64,000 nt of DNA from Tenacibaculum finnmarkense (GCF_900239185.1 NZ_OENA01000080.1:1-64000), one strand, 5' to 3'; shown: positions 8,985-18,285, counted from the first letter of the stretch. Notes: generated from the letters alone by a model not told the origin. Made by a program: numbers and translations.

Positions 8985-9887
8985 TTAAAAAAGACTTGCT
9001 TTTATCATTCTGTCGTTTCCTACAAAATCTTTTTTAAGTTCGATATTCTTAAACCCTTTTTCAGCTAACATCGCTACAGTTTCTTTGGCTAAATATTGAT
9101 TAATTTCAAAAAACAACAATCCATTTTTAGTTAAATGTAGTTTTGCTAAATCGGCAATTTTATTGTAGAAGATAAGAGGATTATCATCTGAAACAAACAA
9201 CGCCAAATGCGGTTCGTTTTCTAATACATTATTTTTGATTTCTGCCTTTTCCAATTCTCGAACATAAGGCGGATTCGAAACAATAATATCAAAATGGATA
9301 TCGCTTGAATTAGAAGAAGAAATGAAATTCAAAGTATCTGCTTTTAAAATATCTTGGGCGATAAAATTAATTTCAACAGAATTTTGTTTTGCATTTTCTT
9401 TGGCAATTTTTAAAGCTTCTTTAGAAACATCAATTGCTGAAATATCAAAATCAGCTAAATGCTTTTTTAAACTGATAGGAATGCAACCCGTTCCTGTGCC
9501 AATTTCTAAAATACTACGGGGTTTTAAAACCTCATCATGTTGTGAGTTTTTAATATCAGAAATCTCTTCTAAAATCCATTCGACTAATTGCTCGGTTTCT
9601 GGGCGAGGAATTAATGTGTTTTTATTCACCAAAAAAGGAAATCCATAAAATTCAGTGTTTCCTAAAATATATTGAATCGGTTCTTGTTTTTTTAATCGTT
9701 GAATAGCGCTGTTAAATAAAATTTGTTTTGAATCGGTAATTTCAAAATCAGCTTTCATCAATACATCTATTCGTTGAAAATCTAAATATTCTTCTATCAG
9801 ATAAAAGAAAAAAGTATCAATTTCCGTTTGCGGATAAATTTCAGATAATTGCGCTGTAAAATCAATTTTTAAATCGTGTAATTTCAT
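8985..9887 (-). CDS. prmC: Release factor glutamine N5-methyltransferase PrmC
   Basis: 300 residues, the usual length. N-terminal helical domain (1-75), then the SAM-binding motif EIGTGTGCIPISL (about 128-140) and the catalytic NPPY in IVSNPPYVREL. LIPRPETEQLVEWIL is another family signature. It methylates the Gln of the GGQ loop of RF1/RF2 in the cytoplasm. It is convergent with the 7850 gene and divergent from the LEA14-like lipoprotein. Confidence 0.93.
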   Translation of the reverse strand: MKLHDLKIDFTAQLSEIYPQTEIDTFFFYLIEEYLDFQRIDVLMKADFEITDSKQILFNSAIQRLKKQEPIQYILGNTEFYGFPFLVNKNTLIPRPETEQLVEWILEEISDIKNSQHDEVLKPRSILEIGTGTGCIPISLKKHLADFDISAIDVSKEALKIAKENAKQNSVEINFIAQDILKADTLNFISSSNSSDIHFDIIVSNPPYVRELEKAEIKNNVLENEPHLALFVSDDNPLIFYNKIADLAKLHLTKNGLLFFEINQYLAKETVAMLAEKGFKNIELKKDFVGNDRMIKASLF

Positions 9888-9990
9888 TAAATTATTTTAA
9901 AGGATAAAAGAGTAAAGAATCTTATTAAAAAATGAAGATGCTTGGTTAGTTGGTTAGCGATAAACAAAAAGTAAAAAACCTCATCTTTAT

Positions 9991-10020
9991 CAGAAACAAA
10001 ATAAATTCTGCTTCGCAGAT
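9991..10020. repeat. Possible diverged palindromic repeat family A copy
   Basis: CAGAA (9991) and TTCTG (10006-10010) flank ACAAAATAAA, keeping the AATAAATTC core and dyad of family A. It is followed by CTTCGCAGATTC. Weak copy, listed because it shares the intergenic setting. Confidence 0.3.
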
Positions 10021-10072
10021 TCAATTAAAGCAAAGAAACTTATTTTTGTGAAATAATAAAAAGAAAATCAAA

Positions 10073-10546
10073 ATGAATAAATTTATATTTTTCACAAGTA
10101 TCGTAATAAGTAGTTTCTGTATTACAAGCTGTGCTATTAAAAAAAAGCCGCTGTTTTTAAAAATTGATGATATTAAAGTGCTTTCAATTGCTTCGGATAC
10201 TATTCGATTAAAAGCCAATGCTTTTTTTAAGAATCCAAATGATATTGGCGGAAAATTATCCACAGATAAAATTAAAGTATTGGTAAACGGAACGCAATTA
10301 GCACATGTTTGCTCCGAAGAATTTAAAGTCCCTGCACGTAAAGAATTTGCAATTCCTTTAAAAGTAGCAATTTCAACGAAAGAAGTATTCCAAAACAATA
10401 AAAACGGAATTTTAGGCGGTTTGTTAAATTCGCTATTAAATAAAAGCGTAAAAGTGCAGTTTAAAGGCGATTTACGTTACAAGGTTTTAGGTTTTTCTCA
10501 CATATATACTATCGATAAAACCGAAGAAATTAAAATCAACTTTTAA
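10073..10546 (+). CDS. LEA14-like (water-stress/hypersensitive fold) lipoprotein
   Basis: 157 residues. Lipoprotein signal with lipobox ITSC (Cys about 20), then a single beta-sandwich: VLSIASDTIRLKANAFFKNPN followed by LSTDKIKVLVNG and KEFAIPLKVAIS, the layout of LEA type-2 domains. The expected location is a membrane-anchored periplasmic protein. The function is unknown. It is followed at 24 bases by ribD and the two are probably co-transcribed. Confidence 0.75.
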   Translation: MNKFIFFTSIVISSFCITSCAIKKKPLFLKIDDIKVLSIASDTIRLKANAFFKNPNDIGGKLSTDKIKVLVNGTQLAHVCSEEFKVPARKEFAIPLKVAISTKEVFQNNKNGILGGLLNSLLNKSVKVQFKGDLRYKVLGFSHIYTIDKTEEIKINF

Positions 10547-10570
10547 CTTTTAAAACTTATTTATTAAATT

Positions 10571-11671
10571 TTGATACAACAACAAAACCAAAACACCACA
10601 GAAATCACCGAAAACGAAAAATATATAAAACGCTGTTTACAGCTCGCTAAAAATGGTATTGGAACTGCACGCCCAAATCCGTCAGTTGGGGCAGTTGTCG
10701 TTTATAAAAACACCATTATAGGCGAGGGGTTTACAAGCGCCTACGGCGCAAATCATGCGGAGGTAAATGCTATAAATTCGGTAAAAGATAAAACGCTTTT
10801 AAAAGAGGCGACTATTTATGTAACCCTAGAACCTTGTGCGCATTTTGGAAAAACACCGCCTTGTGCCGATTTAATTGTAAAACATCAAATTGCTAAAGTT
10901 GTGATCGGTTGTGTTGATACTAATAGTTTAGTTGCAGGAAAAGGCATCGAACGTTTGCAAAACGCAGGAATTAACGTAACTGTTGGTGTTTTAGAAGATG
11001 AATGTAAAAAACATCATAAACGATTTTTTACGGTTCAAAATAAAAAACGCCCGTTTATTGTATTAAAATGGGCAGAAACTGCCGATGGTTTTATCGCTCC
11101 GCTAAAAAGAGATGCACAGCAACCTGTTTGGATTTCTAATAGCTATTCGCAACAATTGGTACATAAAATACGAAGCCAAGAACAAGCAATTTTGGTAGGA
11201 ACAAATACGGTTATTGCCGATAATCCGTCTTTAGATGTTAGGCATTGGGCTGGAAATAATCCTGTGCGAATTGTATTGGATAAAAATTTACGAATTCCAT
11301 CGAATTTAACGGTTTTTGATGAAAAAGTAAAAACACTTGTTTTGGTAGATAAAGCAACAAAAGTAAATAAAGTAAAAGAGCAAGTTGAGGTTTTAGAAAA
11401 AATTGATTTTTCATCCCGCGTAGCGGAACAAATATGTAGCGTTTTACAAAAACATCAAATTCAATCGGTTTTAATTGAAGGAGGAGCGCAAATGCTGCAA
11501 ACTTTTATTGATGCCAATTTATGGGATGAAGCACAGGTTTTTGTAGGCGGAACATCTTTTAAAAATGGGGTGGAAGCGCCTAGGTTATCCGCAGAAAAAA
11601 TACTGCTAAAAAAACAAAACATCGCAAGCGATGTTTTGAAAACTTTTGAAAACACACAAAAAACGCGATAA
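10571..11671 (+). CDS. ribD: Bifunctional riboflavin deaminase/reductase RibD
   Basis: 366 residues. The N-terminal deaminase has HAEVNAI and PCAHFGKTPPCADLI (Zn ligands His, Cys, Cys and catalytic Glu) and RPNPSVGAVVV. The C-terminal reductase has GTNTVIADNPSLDVRHW and LIEGGAQMLQTFI. It catalyses two steps of riboflavin synthesis. The start is TTG 10571, because a stop lies two codons upstream (10565) and no ATG precedes the conserved KYIKRCLQLA. The final codons ACG CGA TAA resemble the half-site of the palindromic family B placed 30 bases further on, so the 3' end may have been trimmed by that element. Confidence 0.92.
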   Translation: MIQQQNQNTTEITENEKYIKRCLQLAKNGIGTARPNPSVGAVVVYKNTIIGEGFTSAYGANHAEVNAINSVKDKTLLKEATIYVTLEPCAHFGKTPPCADLIVKHQIAKVVIGCVDTNSLVAGKGIERLQNAGINVTVGVLEDECKKHHKRFFTVQNKKRPFIVLKWAETADGFIAPLKRDAQQPVWISNSYSQQLVHKIRSQEQAILVGTNTVIADNPSLDVRHWAGNNPVRIVLDKNLRIPSNLTVFDEKVKTLVLVDKATKVNKVKEQVEVLEKIDFSSRVAEQICSVLQKHQIQSVLIEGGAQMLQTFIDANLWDEAQVFVGGTSFKNGVEAPRLSAEKILLKKQNIASDVLKTFENTQKTR

Positions 11672-11693
11672 ATACATATACCAAAAAAAAAGA

Positions 11694-11713
11694 AGACGCG
11701 ATAAATCGCGTCT
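11694..11713. repeat. Palindromic repeat family B
   Basis: AGACGCGAT (11694-11702), AA, ATCGCGTCT (11705-11713): perfect 9-bp dyad, followed by CTAC. Same arms as at 45151 and 45278; imperfect copy at 41825. Confidence 0.75.
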
Positions 11714-11753
11714 CTACATTATAAATATAAAATAAACATTATACACATATAAA

Positions 11754-12380
11754 ATGAATACCATAAAAAATATAATTTTCGATTTTGGTGATATTTTCAT
11801 CAACCTAGACAAACAAGCAACACACAAAGAAATGGCGAAACTTGGGGTTACAAGTTTTTCTGAAGATATGATGCAAACCTATTACCGTTATGAAATGGGT
11901 TTAATTTCTACGGATGAGTTTATTGCTTTTTATCAAACGAAATTTCCGCAGATAAGCCCTGCCGATTTGGTAAACGCCTGGAATGCTATTTTGTTAGATT
12001 TCCCAAAAAATAGATTGGCGTTTTTAAAAGAATTAGCGGCATCAAAAAAATACCGCTTGTTTTTATTAAGCAACACCAACGATTTACATATTTCATGGAT
12101 TCAAAATAATTGGGGTGCGGAATTGTATCAAGAGTTTAAAAACTGCTTTGAACAATTTTATTTGTCGCATGAAATAAATTTTAGAAAACCAAACGCTACT
12201 ATTTACGAGTTTGTGTTAAATGAAAATAATTTAATAGCTTCGGAAACGCTTTTTGTAGATGATTTAAAAGAAAATACCGATTCAGCTAAAAAATTAGGGA
12301 TTAACGTTTGGAATTTAACGCCAGGCAAAGAAGATGTAGTTTCGTTATTAAATTCTCCTTTTGATGCGCTACTGAAATAA
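11754..12380 (+). CDS. HAD-superfamily phosphatase (YihX-like)
   Basis: 208 residues. Motif I IIFDFGDIFINLD (nucleophile Asp 10, with Gly at +2 as in YihX-type HADs), motif II LFLLSNTND, Lys in NFRKPNATIYEFVL and motif III LFVDDLKENTDSA. A helical cap lies at about 20-90. It is probably a small-molecule or sugar-phosphate phosphatase in the cytoplasm, with unknown substrate. Its stop codon TAA (12378-12380) lies inside a family A palindrome, so the last residues LLK come from repeat sequence. Confidence 0.85.
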   Translation: MNTIKNIIFDFGDIFINLDKQATHKEMAKLGVTSFSEDMMQTYYRYEMGLISTDEFIAFYQTKFPQISPADLVNAWNAILLDFPKNRLAFLKELAASKKYRLFLLSNTNDLHISWIQNNWGAELYQEFKNCFEQFYLSHEINFRKPNATIYEFVLNENNLIASETLFVDDLKENTDSAKKLGINVWNLTPGKEDVVSLLNSPFDALLK

Positions 12381-12385
12381 ATTCA
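12372..12385. repeat. Palindromic repeat family A overlapping a stop codon
   Basis: CTGAAATAAATTCA with GATGCG at the left side and CATGAG at the right. The TAA inside the core is the stop codon of the HAD gene. Confidence 0.5.
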
Positions 12386-12443
12386 TCATGAGTTCACCAG
12401 TCACCAGATTCTAATATTCTATCTATTATCTACTAATAAAAAA

Positions 12444-13352
12444 ATGATCTACCTTATTATCAGTATTTTAATTGCAAGTTCATTATTTGTAATTTTCAAA
12501 TTGTTTGCAACTTTTAAAATAAACACCGCACAGGCAATTGTTGTCAATTATTTAATCGCATTTTTATTCGGGTTTTATAATTCAGAAACCAGTACAACTC
12601 TTTTGCAAATACCTCAGCAATCATGGTTTATTGGTGCGTTTATTTTAGGAATATTATTTATCGCAATATTTAATGTAATGGGAATAACCGCCCAAAAAAA
12701 CGGCTTAGCCGTTGCCTCGGTCGCAGGGAAGATGTCCGTGGTAATTCCTATTGTTTTCGGCGTGTTTCTATACGATGAAAGTATTGGTTTTATTAAAGTA
12801 ATAGGCGTTTTACTAGCCTTAGCATCGGTGTATTTAGCATCGGCAAAAAGCGATACCGCTTCGGTAAATTTAAAAGACTTAAAATATCCGATTTTGTTGT
12901 TTTTAGGTTCGGGATGTATTGACACTTTATTAAAATACATAGAAACTTCCTATGTTTCTAAAAGTGCTATCCCAATGTTTTTAGCCACTATTTTTGGCGG
13001 TGCTTTTATCTTCGGATGTTTTTTTATGGCTTTACAAGTTTTAAAAGCTTCAATTTTAGATAAAAAAATAAAAAGCATCCAAAGAAAACAAGAAGAAGGG
13101 AAACAAATTATTAAAAATATTATTGGCGGAATTGTTTTAGGAATACCTAATTATTATTCGATGGCATTTTTAATAAAAGCCCTAAAAACAGAAGGCTTAG
13201 AAAGTTCAACATTATTTACCATAAACAATGTATCGGTTGTTATTTTAACAACTATTTTCGCATTGCTGTTCTTTAAAGAAAAACTCGTTAAAAAGAACTG
13301 GATAGGTATCGGGTTGGCTGTAATTAGTATTTTAGTAGTCGCATCGGCATAA
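12444..13352 (+). CDS. EamA/DMT-family inner-membrane transporter
   Basis: 302 residues and about ten hydrophobic helices arranged as two similar halves (LLFIAIFNVMGITAQKNG...VASVAGKMSVVIPIVFG in half one, GLESSTLFTINNVSVVILTTIFALLFFKEKL in half two), which is the drug/metabolite transporter layout. The second-half signature with FKEK after a helix is typical of EamA domains. The substrate is unknown. It is preceded by a HAD phosphatase and followed by YigZ, all on the plus strand, possibly one loose operon. Confidence 0.82.
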   Translation: MIYLIISILIASSLFVIFKLFATFKINTAQAIVVNYLIAFLFGFYNSETSTTLLQIPQQSWFIGAFILGILFIAIFNVMGITAQKNGLAVASVAGKMSVVIPIVFGVFLYDESIGFIKVIGVLLALASVYLASAKSDTASVNLKDLKYPILLFLGSGCIDTLLKYIETSYVSKSAIPMFLATIFGGAFIFGCFFMALQVLKASILDKKIKSIQRKQEEGKQIIKNIIGGIVLGIPNYYSMAFLIKALKTEGLESSTLFTINNVSVVILTTIFALLFFKEKLVKKNWIGIGLAVISILVVASA

Positions 13353-13410
13353 CGGCATAAACGACAAAAATATAAGAATAAGAAGGAGTAAAGCAGTAGA
13401 AAATAAAATT

Positions 13411-14046
13411 ATGAGTGATATAAATACAGACGAAATAAAAGATACCTATAAAACTATTGATGTTTTATCCGAAGAAACTCTTTTTAAAGATAGAAATAGT
13501 AAATTCTTCGGATATGCTTTTCCTGTATCATCAGAAGAACAAGTAAAAGAAGCCATAGAGGGATTACGAAAAAAACATCATACCGCACGTCATTTTTGTT
13601 ACGCTTGGCAATTTGGAATTGAAGCCGAAAAAACACGTTTTAGAGCAAACGACGACGGCGAGCCAAGTAATTCGGCAGGAATGCCAATTTACGGGCAGAT
13701 TCAGGCTTTTGATGTTACCAATATATTAATTGTATCGGTGCGTTATTTCGGTGGAACAAAGCTAGGCGTTGGCGGATTGATAAACGCCTACAGAACCTCA
13801 GCAAAAATGGCGTTAGAAATTGCTGATATCAAAGAAAAAACAATCGATATTGATTATCAATTGAATTTCGGTTACGATATGATGAATAAAGTTCAACGTG
13901 TTGTTAAAGAACGAAATTTAAACATCACAGCGCAAAAACTAGAAATGGATTGTCAATATATAATATCGGTTCGTAAAAAAGACGCACAAATAGTTTTTGA
14001 TATTTTTGATAATCTGTTTAAAGTTAGTATTATTGAAACTGAATAA
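13411..14046 (+). CDS. YigZ/IMPACT-family protein
   Basis: 211 residues. The UPF0029 (IMPACT N-terminal) domain occupies about 15-130 with FFGYAFPV, HFCYAWQFG, RANDDGEPSNSAGMPI and RYFGGTKLGVGGLI. A C-terminal ferredoxin-like part (about 145-205) follows, as in E. coli YigZ. The role in bacteria is not settled, though a translation-related function is suggested by the eukaryotic relative. It ends directly before the disrupted membrane-protein gene. Confidence 0.88.
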   Translation: MSDINTDEIKDTYKTIDVLSEETLFKDRNSKFFGYAFPVSSEEQVKEAIEGLRKKHHTARHFCYAWQFGIEAEKTRFRANDDGEPSNSAGMPIYGQIQAFDVTNILIVSVRYFGGTKLGVGGLINAYRTSAKMALEIADIKEKTIDIDYQLNFGYDMMNKVQRVVKERNLNITAQKLEMDCQYIISVRKKDAQIVFDIFDNLFKVSIIETE

Positions 14047-14052
14047 TAATTT

Positions 14053-14795
14053 ATGTTTTTCAAGAGCAAAGACTATTTCTAAGTTTAAAAAAGAAAAAAC
14101 AACTGAAACAACTTTTAAAAAAGAGAACAGTTTTTTTAAATATACTTATTACACTATTTTTAGTTAGTTATTTTCACTATTTTATATCAAATAAAACAGT
14201 AAAAATAAATTCTAGAATAATTACAGTAAATAATACCTACTCTAAATCTAAAGAGTTAATTTCTCAAGAAATTGATTATCAATATATTTATAATGAAATA
14301 ACTTATGAAAATACATTATATAAAACTTATGAAAAAGAATATATATATCATCAGAAAGAATTTAAAGTCGGAGAAGTATATAAAATTAATATTTACTGGT
14401 TAAATCCTGATATTTTTAGCGAAAACAATAAATCTATACCTGTTATAAGTTTAATATTTCCTTTTTTATTTATCTTCATATATAATTACAATACAATAAA
14501 TGAAGATTACGATACCATTATAAACGGAACAATACTGATTGGTAAGTATATAAAAACAACTGAAAATATTCATGACGATTCTGTAATCTATTATCATGAA
14601 TATTGTTATGAACTTTATGTACAGGATTATGTAAGAAAAATAGTAGCTACAGTTCAAACAATGTCTCCTGTTTTTTACAATAAAGTTCATGTTATATATA
14701 AAACTACAAATACAACACAAAATACTGTTTTAGAGTATCTAGATGATCAAATTCAAAATTTAATTTTATCAGTTTATCAGAAAATAAAACTATAA
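14053..14795 (+). pseudogene. Frameshifted small membrane protein gene (DUF3592-like), T-run deletion
   Basis: A frame open from 14043 to TAA 14793-14795 encodes about 245 residues with one hydrophobic segment (VFLNILITLFLVSYFHYFI), a conserved-looking middle KEFKVGEVYKINIYWLNPD and a second hydrophobic stretch (VISLIFPFLFIFIYN), but it has no ATG. The only suitable ATG (14053) is in another frame and hits TAA after nine codons. One extra T in the T run 14056-14060 would join ATG 14053 to the long frame (MFFQEQRLFLSL). The pattern VGEVYKI-W-NP resembles DUF3592 proteins. It is either a real frameshift or a homopolymer sequencing error. Very AT-rich. Confidence 0.65.
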
Positions 14796-14801
14796 ATATC
14801 A

Positions 14802-15146
14802 ATGCTAAAATTATTTAATTTTATATTTAATAATATTTCAATATTATTTGGTTTCTTTTTATTAATTGTAGCCATTTTTAATTACATTAAAACAATTTAT
14901 AAAAATTATAATAAAGATAAAGTAAATAATAGTATTATATATTTATTAAGTATTGATACTAATCATAAAAAAATTGAAATGAGTATTATAGATGAAAAAT
15001 ATAATATTGGAGATAAAGTAGATATCTTATATGATGATGAATACATATATATAATTATTGTTACTTTTTTTAAACTATATCGAAAAACTATTATTTATTT
15101 CATTCTTTCATTACCTTTTTTTATTTTTAGTATTATTATTAATTAA
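14802..15146 (+). CDS. Small two-helix membrane protein, possibly DUF3592-like
   Basis: 114 residues. Hydrophobic helix 10-33, a short central strand region with EMSIIDEKYNIGDKVDILYDDEYIY (the GDKV-I-Y-DDE pattern echoes the preceding gene), and a C-terminal helix 92-112. I cannot assign a function. It starts 6 bases after the frameshifted gene and ends 6 bases before the next, so these form one operon. The base composition is even more AT-rich than its surroundings. Confidence 0.6.
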   Translation: MLKLFNFIFNNISILFGFFLLIVAIFNYIKTIYKNYNKDKVNNSIIYLLSIDTNHKKIEMSIIDEKYNIGDKVDILYDDEYIYIIIVTFFKLYRKTIIYFILSLPFFIFSIIIN

Positions 15147-15152
15147 AAAATA

Positions 15153-15806
15153 ATGAAAGAACCTATTATATTTTTCTCATTACTTATATCAGCAAATATA
15201 ATAGGGTATGTGTTTAATATCATTATAAGTAAAGTTTGGGATAAGCGACATAAACATCATACAAGCACTTCTAAAAAAGAAGTGCTTTATTCTTTACTAA
15301 TATTATTGATAAACATTCTTATTGCAATTCCTGGTTATATATTATGGCAAATAGATATGATAACTTTTTCTTCGGATAATTTTTTAATATCCTTTATAGC
15401 GCTTTTTATATTGATGGATTTTTTAATGTATGTTTTACATTGGTGTTCTCATAATATACCTTACTTAAATAAGCTTCACGCAAAACATCACGAACATAGT
15501 ATTGGATTCAATGCGGTGAGTTTGTATTATATGTCGCTTTGGGAAGCAGTGTTTTTCGGTTTGCTATTAACAATCGTTTCTATTGTGTTTTCATTTAACC
15601 TATATAGCTTTATAGTATTTCTTGTTTTTAACTGGCTTTACGGCGTAATCACGCATTTAAATGTAAAGAAGAATGTGAATATAAAAACAGCAAAAAAATC
15701 TTTATTCACAACAAACCGTTTTCATCAGAAACATCATCAATTAAACTATTATAATTATGGGTTTTATACTGTTTTTTGGGATGAGGTATTTAAAACCGTA
15801 AAGTAG
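15153..15806 (+). CDS. Fatty acid hydroxylase / sterol desaturase superfamily protein
   Basis: 217 residues, integral membrane with about four to five helices. Histidine clusters of the di-iron superfamily are present: HWCSH (HxxxH), HAKHHEH (HxxHH) and HQKHHQL (HxxHH). It should catalyse an O2-dependent lipid hydroxylation or desaturation, substrate unknown. It is the last gene of the AT-rich trio. Its stop codon TAG is the first part of a GTAGAGACGG hairpin. Confidence 0.82.
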   Translation: MKEPIIFFSLLISANIIGYVFNIIISKVWDKRHKHHTSTSKKEVLYSLLILLINILIAIPGYILWQIDMITFSSDNFLISFIALFILMDFLMYVLHWCSHNIPYLNKLHAKHHEHSIGFNAVSLYYMSLWEAVFFGLLLTIVSIVFSFNLYSFIVFLVFNWLYGVITHLNVKKNVNIKTAKKSLFTTNRFHQKHHQLNYYNYGFYTVFWDEVFKTVK

Positions 15807-15826
15807 AGACGGATTGCTATCCGTCT
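15807..15826. repeat. Hairpin related to palindromic family B
   Basis: AGACGGAT (15807-15814), TGCT, ATCCGTCT (15819-15826): perfect 8-bp stem, preceded by GTAG as in family B flanks. No T run follows. It overlaps the upstream stop by sharing GTAG. Confidence 0.55.
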
Positions 15827-16320
15827 TCGGGCATATCCATCCATCTTCGGCATATTTACAAAAACATACGTTACATAAAAACATTACGAAATTCGTAACT
15901 AGCCTCGGGAGGGTGTTTTGAAAATGACAATTAAAAGCTACTTAAAACAAGAATATCATAATAAAGATATGAAATATCACAATAAATAAAAGAAGTAAAC
16001 GTTTAAATAATATTCGAGTTTTATTACTATTAATTACCCTTCCTTTAAAGTGATTGTGTCTGTTCTGTAAATATAGCATAGGACTATATAAATGATAAAA
16101 AAAAACGTAACTTTTAGCTTCGTTTTTATGATGAATTAGCAAAACATTAAAGACATTAGCCCTTAATTATAGGTTATTAAAATAAAACATCGTAAATTTG
16201 CACGCCTTTTTACGAGAACAGATTTAACAAAGGTAGCAAACAAATTTATATTTTAATTCTCTTTTATATTGGTATCGCTAAGAATCTGATCAATAGAAAG
16301 ATACAAAAACTAGTTCAGAC
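15827..16320. promoter_or_regulatory. Long leader/intergenic region of rpsA with promoter
   Basis: No gene is recognised here. A Bacteroidetes -7 box TAAATTTG lies at 16193-16200, followed by a leader of about 115 bases to the rpsA ATG. Long leaders of ribosomal protein genes often carry autoregulation, but I see no clear known RNA structure. The short minus-strand ORF at 15942-16142 is not supported. Confidence 0.5.
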
Positions 16321-18096
16321 ATGTCTGAAGAAAAAAACACAGCTGCTGAAGCAGTAACAGTAAACCCAGCAGAATTTTTAGCAACATTTAACTGGCATAA
16401 ATACGAAGAAGGTATTGATGAAGTTGATGAATCTAAATTAAAAGAATTCGAAAAAGCGTTAGAAGGAACAGTAGGTTTCGTAAACGAACGTGATGTTATC
16501 GAAGGAACCGTTACAAGAATTACTGATAGAGATGCAATTATCGATATCAACTCTAAATCTGAAGGAGTTATTTCTTTAAACGAATTCCGTTACAATCCAG
16601 GTTTAAAACTTGGAGATAGTGTTGAGGTATTAGTTGACAAAAGAGAAGATGCTTCTGGTCAATTAGTATTATCTCACAAAAAAGCACGTGTTATTAAAGC
16701 ATGGGAACGTGTTAATAATGCACATGAAACTGGTGAAATCGTTAACGGTTTTGTTAAGTGTAGAACTCGTGGAGGTATGATCGTTGATGTATTCGGTATT
16801 GAAGCTTTCTTACCAGGATCTCAAATTGATGTGAAGCCTATCCGTGATTACGATCAGTATGTAGAGAAAACTATGGAATTCAAAGTTGTGAAAATCAACC
16901 ACGAATTTAAAAACGTAGTAGTATCGCATAAAGCGTTAATTGAAGCTGATTTAGAAGATCAGAAGAAAGAAATCATCGGTCAATTAGAAAAAGGACAAGT
17001 ATTAGAAGGTGTTGTTAAAAACATTACTTCTTATGGTGTCTTTGTTGATTTAGGTGGTGTTGACGGTTTAGTTCATATTACTGATTTATCTTGGTCTCGT
17101 ATTAACCACCCGAATGAGGTTGTTGAATTAGATCAGAAATTAAATGTTGTAATTTTAGACTTTGATGATAACAAATCTAGAATTCAATTAGGTTTAAAAC
17201 AATTATCTTCTCATCCTTGGGAAGCTTTAAATACTGATTTAAAAGTTGGTGATAAAGTTAAAGGAAAAGTAGTTGTTTTAGCTGACTATGGTGCATTTGT
17301 TGAGGTTGAAGAAGGTGTTGAAGGTTTAATTCACGTTTCTGAAATGTCTTGGTCTACTCACTTACGTTCTGCGCAAGATTTCGTAAAAGTTGGTGATGAG
17401 GTTGAAGCTCAAATTTTAACTTTAGACCGTGAAGACCGTAAAATGTCTCTTGGTATGAAGCAATTACATCCAGATCCTTGGACTGATATTACTACTAAGT
17501 ACCCTGTAAACTCTAAGCATACTGGTACGGTACGTAACTATACTAACTTTGGTGTGTTTGTTGAATTAGAAGAAGGAATTGACGGATTAGTTTATATCTC
17601 TGATTTATCTTGGACTAAGAAAATTAAGCATCCTTCTGATTTTGTTACTGTTGGTGATAAATTAGAAGTTCAAGTTTTAGAATTAGACGTTGAGAACCGT
17701 AAGTTAAACTTAGGTCATAAGCAAACTCAAGATAACCCTTGGGATGCTCATGAAGCTACGTATGCAATCGGATCTACTCACGAAGGTTCTATCAAGGAAA
17801 AGAATGATAAAGGTGCAACTGTAACTTTTGCAGATGGTATCGAAGCTTTCGCTCCAACTCGTTTCTTAGAAAAAGAAGACGGTTCTAAATTAGAAAAAGG
17901 TGATGCTGTAAAGTTCATCGTTACTGAATTTAGTAAAGAATACAGAAGAATTGTTGTTTCTCATACTTCTCTTTTCAAAGAAGAAGAAAAGAAAAACATC
18001 AAGGCTGCTGCTAAAAAAGCTGCTGACGTAGAAAAAACTACTTTAGGAGATATTGGTGGATTAGCTGAATTAAAAAGAAAAATGGAAGGGAAATAA
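16321..18096 (+). CDS. rpsA: 30S ribosomal protein S1
   Basis: 591 residues with six S1 (OB-fold) repeats, recognisable by recurring motifs such as GVFVDLGGVDGLVHITDLSW, GAFVEVEEGVEGLIHVSEMSW and GVFVELEEGIDGLVYISDLSW, spaced by about 85 residues. It binds mRNA and helps initiation, which matters in Bacteroidetes where Shine-Dalgarno is weak. Codon use is more biased than in its neighbours (frequent GGT, GTT, GAA), as expected for a highly expressed gene. Monocistronic. Confidence 0.97.
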   Translation: MSEEKNTAAEAVTVNPAEFLATFNWHKYEEGIDEVDESKLKEFEKALEGTVGFVNERDVIEGTVTRITDRDAIIDINSKSEGVISLNEFRYNPGLKLGDSVEVLVDKREDASGQLVLSHKKARVIKAWERVNNAHETGEIVNGFVKCRTRGGMIVDVFGIEAFLPGSQIDVKPIRDYDQYVEKTMEFKVVKINHEFKNVVVSHKALIEADLEDQKKEIIGQLEKGQVLEGVVKNITSYGVFVDLGGVDGLVHITDLSWSRINHPNEVVELDQKLNVVILDFDDNKSRIQLGLKQLSSHPWEALNTDLKVGDKVKGKVVVLADYGAFVEVEEGVEGLIHVSEMSWSTHLRSAQDFVKVGDEVEAQILTLDREDRKMSLGMKQLHPDPWTDITTKYPVNSKHTGTVRNYTNFGVFVELEEGIDGLVYISDLSWTKKIKHPSDFVTVGDKLEVQVLELDVENRKLNLGHKQTQDNPWDAHEATYAIGSTHEGSIKEKNDKGATVTFADGIEAFAPTRFLEKEDGSKLEKGDAVKFIVTEFSKEYRRIVVSHTSLFKEEEKKNIKAAAKKAADVEKTTLGDIGGLAELKRKMEGK

Positions 18097-18130
18097 TATT
18101 TCTTTATCATTATAAATTTTTAAGTATTAA

Positions 18131-18159
18131 AACCCGTTACGAAAGTAGCGGGTTTTTTT
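18131..18159 (+). terminator. Terminator of rpsA
   Basis: Stem AACCCGTTAC (18131-18140) / GTAGCGGGTT (18145-18154) with one mismatch and GAAA tetraloop, followed by seven T residues. Confidence 0.9.
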
Positions 18160-18175
18160 ATGCTTATTGACACCA

Positions 18176-18208
18176 AGACCTCACAGGTTTTTAAAACCTG
18201 TGAGGTCT
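18176..18208. repeat. Long palindrome (family C), 15-bp stem
   Basis: AGACCTCACAGGTTT (18176-18190), TTA, AAACCTGTGAGGTCT (18194-18208): a perfect dyad with a 3-base loop and no T run. It follows the rpsA terminator. The GACCTCACAGGTTTT type of palindrome is, to my knowledge, widespread in Bacteroidetes intergenic regions. Only one copy is seen here. Confidence 0.75.
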
Positions 18209-18285
18209 AATTTATAGAAGAGTAAAAACATCCATAAATCGAAGATGTATTCAAACCTATTCTTATTAATTTATGAAATTACCAT

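Noticed and set aside
15942..16142. 66-residue minus-strand ORF in the rpsA leader region
   Set aside because: No family, low complexity, no promoter or terminator of its own; probably chance in AT-rich DNA.
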